NCBI GenBank assembly: GCA_963556195.1
Contig: OY744551.1
Coordinates: 12,094,096 to 12,158,095, forward strand
From: Sepiola atlantica
Lineage: Eukaryota; Mollusca; Cephalopoda; Sepiida; Sepiolidae
DNA length: 64,000 bases
Direction of reading: 5' to 3'
Both the position numbers and the translations under genes were made by a program. The notes beneath the pieces are model-generated. The model was not told the origin of the DNA and did not search any database. It worked only from the letters and a program-made list of their open reading frames with translations. Below are positions 56,000-64,000 of the stretch, piece after piece (the first letter of the stretch is position 1; each line of letters begins with the position of its first letter).

Positions 56000-58440
56000 A
56001 AGATCACCCCACCACGTGTCTGATTTGGTATTAAGTAGCCACCTCAGGAGGGATTGACTAAATGTATTATTCTACTGAAAGATGTAAATAGCACATTCGA
56101 AAGGCCCTGCACACTTGTTTCTAAATCGCGATTACACAAACATTTTCTAATGCATTGCAGGAGAGTTTGAATTACCACACTAGACACCATCTCTCTGTAC
56201 AATGGTTTGTCAGAACAACCTGGCATGAAGATACTTCATCCTACAAATAAAACCTGACCGAATATAAAAAATAGCATTGTATTTAGAGCCCAAACAAGAT
56301 CCCCTCGACACAAATATACACTGGCTCATACAATGAATGATGCACCTTCCCCAAGTAATGTTACCTCAAGTAACATCACTTAGTTGAATACTCCACCAGA
56401 CTAGATGAATTCTTGTCCTGGAATCCGCTAAGACCAAGAGACAACAAGAAAGATATACTAAAACATAGTTATCTGATCAATTGGGGAGAGGAAAATTAAT
56501 GTTCTTTACTTCTTTACTAACGTTGGAAAGTTAAAAGAGAACTTTAATTGAATATTCGAATATCTGTGTATCTCATATAGAGATCAAGTTTTAGCAGCAG
56601 AAGGAGCTCCTTGATATATGAGAACTTCGACTAGAGTAAAATAAAAAAAGTGAACTTTTTGGCAAAGAAATTTAAACAATGTCGTATAAACAGACGGCTG
56701 GAATCTGTGAAACAGCGGACGAATATTTGGCATCTAGTAGGATATCCCACTCCCAGCAAAAACAAAAAGATAGGAAAATCGAAAAATTAAATATTAACAA
56801 ACTATTTAATTTTGCCTAGCTGTGTCTCACAGACGTTTTGGTTTACAGCCATTTTTAGTCTATATCGGGCAAACATACGCTTGATTTTATTTCTATATGG
56901 CGGAACCCGTCGCCAGGCGTTGCACAGGAGAAAGTACTACCTATTGCATGACGTCGAATAAAAAAATAAAACGGTCTATTGTTCCCCCCACCACCGTCCA
57001 CCGTGTTGGCGAATGTTTTAAATTAAAAAAAAATGAAAAAAAATGGTAGAGTAGAAAGGAATCGAACGCTAAAACTGGCGATCATGAAACCTGCTTTCTT
57101 AACGGTTTCGGGTTAAAATACACGTGACAGTAGGCCAATTAACTTAAGCTTGATTGTTGGCATATGTGTCATGTTAACATTTATCTTTTGCCGACCAAAT
57201 ATTAAGTTCAACACTGACACGGTTAGGTCATGGGCAAGTTTTCTATAATATGCGTGTTAAAGGTGTATGATTTTCAAAATGTAAATGTATCGGGGTCTAC
57301 CAGTATATTGGCGCTTATTTAATTAAATAGGTGTCGATTCGATCAAGAAATTGTTGCCACCATGTTGAATGAATAAATGTTGCAGGAACTGTGTTCGTTA
57401 ATTTCATTCGCTTAATTCCGGAATGAATATAAATGTAGAAGTCATAAGTAGAATTAGAAATAACGTAATCTGATATTCGTGGAAAATCATCGGAGTGAAC
57501 GGGAGCGGTCCTTAAGTTATTGCGTATTGCTTTATATTATGTAGTACATTAATACTAGGCAAATAATAAATAAGAACGGACTCTTTTGTAAAAATTAAAC
57601 TGTGTGTATTAGTTCCCGGTGTCGATGAGTGGAGTGACAGTACAGAATTGTTATGAAGAAAAGTGTTTGCTACCACCTATATGGAGTTGGTTTTTCGGAG
57701 AGACGTTGATGGTGGGCCAAATGTAATATTTAGTGTTAGGTAGAAAAAAATAATAACAAATTTACTGAAGCACGCTCGAATGAATAAGTGTAGTATAGTG
57801 GTGAGATTAGTAGCCTGTGATGCATGTGGTTATTTTCCTATACTCCGAAAAGGTACAGGGGAAAAGTAGTCTCTACTTTATATATTAGAAGATATTCCAC
57901 TATGACACATAGAGAGCGACGTAGATATGCCTGATGTAGAAATGTACGAAGTGTCAACTTTCAATTACAAAAATTTAGGTCTTTTAGATAAAATGATGTA
58001 TACTCTGACTTTTCCTGGTTTTATAGGCGACGTCATCATTTTTTTACGTCATCCACTGTGCTTATGAACACATATCTTAATTTATGATGTCACAAAACTA
58101 TGACGTCATTCAGTGTGCCCGAGAAGAAGCAAAACTGCACAGAGACGTAGTAGGATATGCATAGATGAATATTGATTAAATAAATTAAATATATTATATT
58201 AAAAAAAATGTTAACAGGCTGGATTAGTTCCCGAGTGTGGAATAAAAAGTATACTGTTGGCTGTCTTATTCGGATTATCTAGGTGCTATCTTCGATTTCC
58301 GAGAACTTCGAATGAAGTAAAATGAAACACACGAACATGAGTGAATCGTTTAAAGTTTCAATTCCGTCAAAATGTCAAACTAGATATACCATCTAAAAGG
58401 TTAATACCAAAGGTCAAGGTGAACAACATACAATATTCGC
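56000..58440. other. Unassigned stretch
   Basis: Contains the aacccgtcgccaggcgttgc repeat motif at about 56905 and a tRNA-like segment on the minus strand (57045-57125). Otherwise nothing I recognise. Confidence 0.4.
57045..57125 (-). repeat. tRNA-like sequence with intact B box
   Basis: The minus strand contains gcgttcgattcc, a good T-arm/B box, about 50 nt after aaccgttaagaaagcagg. Cloverleaf stems do not pair convincingly by eye, so a tRNA-derived relic is more likely than a gene. Confidence 0.35.
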
Positions 58441-58444
58441 GGTT

Positions 58445-58770
58445 CAATGGCTACAAAGTGTAGTATCTGTTCCGATGGATACTTCACCCTATAAACTGCT
58501 TTTGTCTTGGCCTTCAGGACTTGATTTACGCCGGTCTATGGGTCTTTTCTGTGCAGTTCTAGGAGGTCCACTCTCCCAGGCTTTGCCTTCTCACTCTTTG
58601 AGAAGGGGTTAGTTTATTGCTAATCGCATGAGGCGCCCCTACCGGGGAATGCCGACGGGACTGGCCAGGCAATTTTTAAATGTCAGTGATCTTCCTCTAG
58701 GGTGCTGACTTATCACATCCCACTTTCCGACCTCGTGTCACACTTTACCGCTGTGGGAGGTAGATAAATA
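58445..58770 (+). repeat. Interspersed repeat family 1 (copy c)
   Basis: Same order of blocks as 6290-6630 with scattered substitutions. The 5' part contains gtagtatctgttccgatgga, shared with the copy at 4340. Ends gtgggaggtagataaataaa. Confidence 0.75.
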
Positions 58771-59316
58771 AATGGCTACAATATGAGCCAATAGTATGTG
58801 ATTATGATTGATAGATCCGATGTTATCTTCCTAACTTTGACTTTTACTTTATTCCGTGGCATTTATCTTTCATTCAGATTTCCTAAATTTGAAACATTGC
58901 TAAGTTAGTCAAGGCCCATTATCTGGTGACGTTTGTTTAAGCGATGTGAACGCGTAGATGTACACAATAAGTGACAGATTTAACCACATACATAACCTCC
59001 TTGGCGAAGGTAATGAAACAACCAACAGGTAATATGTCGTTCAAACTGATCATCAGGCGCAGCGTTTGAAGCTGATCGCGATATATGTATAAAGAACTTA
59101 ATATATTAGAAAAAATGATAGAAAAGATGACTTTGTTCACCTTAGAGATAGCAGTGTTAGGAGCTCATCGCGATCACAGAATACTGAGCTTATATTGTAA
59201 ACAGATGAGGATACAAGAGATTACTAACTCTATCCCTCTGAGAAGGGAGATAATGCTTACATCTTATCGCAAGCACAGGACATGCACCTCATATTGTGAA
59301 AAGGATTAGATAAACA

Positions 59317-60195
59317 ACTAGCGGGGCTACCCGGCGTTGCTCGGGGTCATAAAAACATAATTGAAGAAAAATCGCGTGTGTAACATCTTTATATTCAAAC
59401 TTCTATTTCTCCCCCTCCTCTGTAGCCGTCTCTTCATCTTTCTACCTTTCTTTTCCCTGGTCGCCCCATTTCACACCTACTTTCTAATTTGCCTTTTGCG
59501 AAAGCTGATTCTTCCTCACCATTTCTCCTACGTTGAGCAGGGCAATAGTATGACATATTTCTATAAAAAATACCCCATCTATCTGCGCCTTCTATATAGG
59601 TACTTATGTCCGCCCCGGTGTTCATACTTTATACATATCTATCGCCACCCCGGTGCACATACAATATACGTACCTATCGTCGGCCCAGGCAGATACTATA
59701 TAAGTACCTATTGCAGCCCCTATATGCATACTAAATAAGTACCTATCACCGCCCCAGTGCGAATGCTGCATACGTACCTATCGCCGCCCCGTCGCGAATG
59801 ATACATACGCACCTATCGCCGCCCCGCTGCAAATGCTAAATACGTCACTATTGCCGGCCTGATGCGAATGCTAAATATGTTCCTATCGCCGCTCCGGTGT
59901 GCGTGCGAAATACGTACCTATCGTTGCCCTGGTGTGCGTGCTATACACGTACTGATCGCCGCCCCAGAGCGCATGCTAAATATATATCTACCCCCCTTGT
60001 GCGCATTCTATATACATACTTACTGCCATTCCTGTGCACATGCTATATAGTACCTATCGCCACCTCTATGCACTACTATACACGTACCCATTGCCACCCT
60101 GGTTCACATACTATATATATACCTATCGCCGGCCCAGTGCGCATACTATATTCGTATCTATTGCCGCCCCGGTGTGCATACTATATATTTTCCTA
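59317..60195. repeat. 35-bp minisatellite, about 17 copies, behind a repeat head
   Basis: ctagcggggctacccggcgt (59321) is the dispersed repeat head. From about 59590 the unit acctatcgccgccccggtgc + atactatatacgt recurs every ~35 bp with moderate divergence. ORFs across it are artefacts. Confidence 0.85.
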
Positions 60196-60209
60196 CGAAA
60201 CATTTTAAG

Positions 60210-63200
60210 TTAAAAAAACAAAACTTTCGCCCGACCCCCTAAAAAGTTTAGCCTGACCCCTACAATTTTCCTCAACCCCTAATATCTCAAGCCGCACCCT
60301 CCAATTTTGTTTTACTCTCCCCCAACCCTGAGAAATATTTTGAGTTCAAAACAAAAACAAATTAAAAAAACTAACTTGACCCCTAAAAAGTTCGTCCTGA
60401 CCCCTAAAATTTTCCCCGACCCCTAAATCTCTCCAGCCCCCTAATTTTTCACTCTCACCCAACCATGAGAAATATTTTGAGTTCAAAACCAAAAAAAAGA
60501 AAAAAATTTGGCCTGACCCCTAAAAAGTTCCGCCTGACCCCTAAGATTTTCCCCGACCCCTACATCTCTCCAGCCCCCTAATTTTTCACTCTCCCCCAAC
60601 CCTGAGAAATATTTTGAGTTCAAAACCAAAAAAAAGAAAAAAATTTGGCCTGACCCCTAAAAAGTTCCGCCTGACCCCTAAAATTTTCCACGACCCCTCA
60701 ATCTCTCCAGCCCCCTAATTGTTCACTCGCCCCCAACCATGAGAAATATTTTGAGTTCAAAACCAAAAAAAAGAAAAAAATTTGGCCTGAACCCTAAAAA
60801 GTTCGTCCTGACCCCTAAAATTTTCACCGACCCCTAAATCTCTCCAGCCCCCTAATTTTTCACTCTTCCCCAACCATGAGAAATATTTTGACTTCAAAAC
60901 AAAAAAAAACAAAAGAATTTGGCCTGACCCCTAAAAAGTTCGTCCTGACCCCTAAAATTTTCCCCGACCCCTAAATCTCTCAAGCCCCCTAATTTTTCAC
61001 TCTCCCCCAACCCTGAGAAATATTTTCAGTTCACAACAAAAAAAAAAAAAAAATTTGGCCTGACCCCTAAAAAGTTCGTCCTGACCCCTAAAATTTTCCC
61101 CGACCCCTAAATCTCTCCAGCCCCTTAATTTTTCACTCTCCCCCAACCATGAGAAATATTTTGACTTCAAAACAAAAAAAAACAAAAAAATTTGGCCTGA
61201 CCTCTAAAAAGTTCGTCCTGACGCCTAAAATTTTCCCCGACTCCTAAATCTCTCCAGCCCCCTAATTTTTCACTCTCCCCCAACCCTGAGAAATATTTTC
61301 AGTTCAAAACCAAAAAAAAAAAAAAATTTGGCCTGACCCCTAAAAAGTTCGTCCTGACTCCTAAAATTTTCCCCGACCCCTAAATCTCTCCAGCCCCCTA
61401 ATTTTTCACTCTCCCCCAACCATGAGATATATTTTGACTTCAAAACAAAAAAAAAGAAAAAAACTTTGGCCTGACCCCTAAAAAGTTCGTCCTGACCTCT
61501 AAAATTTTCCCCGACCCCTAAATCTCTCCAACCCCCTAATTTTTCACTCTCCCCCAACCATGAGAAATATTTTAAGTTCAAAACCAAAAAAAAGAAAAAA
61601 ATTTGGCCTGACCCCTAAAAAGTTCCGCCTGACCCCTAAGATTTTCCCCGACCCCTACATCTCTCCAGCCCGCTAATTTTTCACTCTCCCCCAACCCTGA
61701 GTAATATTTTGAGTTCAAAACAAAAAAAAAGAAAAAAATTTGGCCTGACCCCTAAAAAGTTCGTCCTGACCCCTAAAATTTTCCCCGACCCCTCTATCTC
61801 TCCAGCCCCCTAATTGTTCACTCGCCCCCAACCCTGAGAAATATTTTGAGTTCAAAACCAGAAAAAAGAAAAAAATTTGGCCTGACCCCTAAAAAGTTCG
61901 TCCTGACCCCTAAAATTTTCCCCGACCCCTAAATCTCTCCAGCCCCCTAATTTTTCACTCTCCCCCAACCCTGAGAAATATTTTCAGTTCAAAACAAAAC
62001 AAAAAAAAAATTTGGCCTGACCCCTAAAAAGTTCGTCCTGACCCCTAAAATTTTCCCCGACTCCTAAATCTCTCCAGCTCCCTAATTTTTCACTCTCCCC
62101 CAACCCTGAGAAATATTTTCAGTTCAAAACCCCAAAAAAAAAAAAATTTGGCCTGAACCCTAAAAAGTTCCGCCTGACCCCTAAAATTTTCACCGACCCC
62201 TAAATCTCTCCAGCCCCATAATTTTTCACTCTTCCCCAACTATGAGAAATATTTTGACTTCAAAACAAAAAAAAACAAAAGAATTTGGCCTGACCCCTAA
62301 AAAGTTCGTCCTGACCCCTAAAATTTTCCCCGACCCCTAAATCTCTCCAGCCCCCTGATTTTTCACTCTCCCCCCAACCCTGAGAAATATTTTCAGTTCA
62401 CAAAAAAAAAAAAAAAAATTTGGCCTGACCCCTAAAAAGTTCGTCCTGACCCCTAAAATTTTCCCCGACCCCTAAATCTCTCCAGCCCCTTAATTTTTCA
62501 CTCTCCCCCAACCATGAGAAATATTTTGACTTCAAAACAAAAAAAAACAAAAAAATTTGGCCTGACCTCTAAAAAGTTCGTCCTGACGCCTAAAATTTTC
62601 CCCGACTCCTAAATCTCTCCAGCCCCCTAATTTTTCACTCTCCCCCAACCCTGAGAAATATTTTCAGTTCAAAACCAAAAAAAAAAAAAAAATTTGGCCT
62701 GACCCCTAAAAAGTTCGTCCTGACTCCTAAAATTTTCCCCGACCCCTAAATCTCTACAGCCCCCTAATTTTTCACTCTCCCCCAACCATGAGATATATTT
62801 TGACTTCAAAACAAAAAAAAAGAAAAAACTTTGGCCTGACCCCTAAAAAGTTCGTCCTGACCCCTAAAATTTTCCCCGACCCCTAAATCGATCCAACCCC
62901 CTAATTTTTCACTCTCCCCCAACCATGAGAAATATTTTAAGTTCAAAACCAAAAAAAGAAAAAAATTTGGCCTGACCCCTAAAAAGGTCCGCCTGACCCC
63001 TAAGATTTTCCCCGACCCCTACATCTCTCCAGCCCGCTAATTTTTCACTCCTCCCCAACCCTGAGAAATATTTTGAGTTCAAAACAAAAAAAAAGAAAAA
63101 AATTTGGCCTGACCCCTAAAAAGTTCCGCCTGACCCCTAAAATTTTCCCCGACCCCTCTATCTCTCCAGCCCCCTAATTGTTCACTCGCCCCCAACCCTG

Positions 63201-64000
63201 AGAAATATTTTGAGTTCAAAACCAGAAAAAAGAAAAAAATTTGGCCTGAACCCTAAAAAGTTCGTCCTGACCCCTAAAATTTTTACCGACCCCTCAATCT
63301 CTCCAGCCCCCTAATTTTTTACTCTCCCCCAACCATGAGAAATATTTTAAGTTCAAAACAAAAAAAAACAAAAGAATTTGGCCTGACCCCTAAAAAGTTC
63401 GTCCTGACCCCTAAAATTTTCCCCGACCCCTAAATCTCTCCAGCCCCCTAATTTTTCCCTCTCCCCCAACCCTGAGAAATATTTTCAGTTCAAAACAAAA
63501 AAAAAAAAAAAATTGGCCTGACCCCTAAAAAGTTCGTCCTGACCCTTAAAATTTTCCCCGACCCCTAAATCTCTCCAGCCCCCTAATTTTTCACTCTCCC
63601 CCAACCCTGAGAAATATTTTCAGTTCAAAACCCAAAAAAAAAAAAAATTTGGCCTGACCCCTAAAAAGTTCGTCCTGACCCCTAAAATTTTCCCCGACCC
63701 CTAAATCTCTCCAGCCCCCTAATTTTTCACTCTCCCCCAACCATGAAATATATTTTGACTTCAAAACAAAAAAAACAAAAAAATTTGGCCTGACCCCTAA
63801 AAAGTTCGTCCTGACCCCTAAGATTTTCCCCGACCCCTACATCTCTCCAGCCCCCTAATTTTTCACTCTCCCCCAACCCTGAGAAATATTTTCAGTTCAA
63901 AACCAGAAAAAAGACAAAAATTTGGCCTGACCCCTAAAAAGTTCGTCCTGACCCCTAAAATTTTCCCCGACCCCTAAATCTCTCCAACCCCCTAATTTTT
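60210..64000. repeat. 137-bp satellite with ~1.37 kb higher-order periodicity
   Basis: About 27 units of ~137 bp, each with ttggcctgacccctaaaaag, attttccccgacccctaaat, cccaaccctgagaaatattt and an A-rich tract. Unit starts measured at 60511, 60648, 60785, 60922 and 61058. Diagnostic variants recur about 1366 bp apart (attttcaccga at 60821/62187; gacctctaaaaag at 61198/62563), i.e. ten monomers. The array continues past the window end. Confidence 0.93.

Noticed and set aside
60997..61587. 62-105 codon ORFs on the minus strand with GWRDLGVGENFRG repeats
   Set aside because: They are the 137-bp satellite translated; neighbouring units are frameshifted by indels.
60210..64000. CRISPR-like array
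   Set aside because: Units are contiguous 137-bp satellite monomers with no unique spacers, in an animal genome.

Overview
The window looks like a piece of a cephalopod genome, most likely an octopus. It carries two complete, intron-rich S-crystallin genes (the sigma-class glutathione S-transferase family recruited as lens protein in cephalopods). They sit in a sea of (TA)n, (ATT)n and (GA)n microsatellites, decayed LINEs, tRNA- and 5S-derived repeats, and mariner/hAT-type transposons. Base composition is AT-rich, all ten S-crystallin introns are GT-AG, and no operon-like arrangement is present. The species is an inference from the gene family and repeat style.

Layout. 1-14.6 kb: S-crystallin gene A on the minus strand (stop at 391, start codon at 14476, TATA-like box at 14572-14579). 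14.6-25 kb: a repeat-filled divergent intergenic region with a hAT-type MITE, (TA)n tracts carrying a recurrent GGTCCCCGTGAAA island, an interstitial telomeric tract, a 5S rRNA-like relic and LINE remnants. 25.0-43.9 kb: S-crystallin gene B on the plus strand (TATA box 25035, start 25129, stop 43727). Its intron 2 holds a 2.4 kb minisatellite and an apparently intact mariner-like transposon with a 349-codon transposase. 44-59.3 kb: no recognised functional gene; a 583-bp TIR element, a broken coding fragment, fold-back elements and LINE fragments. 59.3-64 kb: a 35-bp minisatellite followed by a 137-bp satellite with a ~1.37 kb higher-order period that runs off the window.

The two S-crystallin genes are head to head. 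Each has six coding exons of exactly matching lengths (133, 96, 116, 36, 108 and 165 nt, stop included) and encodes 217 residues. By my hand alignment the proteins differ at 32 positions (about 85% identity). Exon 1 is nearly identical even at silent sites, while exons 4-6 have diverged. Most introns share nothing, but intron 3 of both genes retains about 1.3 kb of alignable sequence, including the same old transposon fossils in the same orientation relative to the gene. The pair therefore arose by inverted duplication after those insertions.

All exon joins were made by eye from splice signals, reading frame and agreement between the paralogues; no alignment or database search was run.
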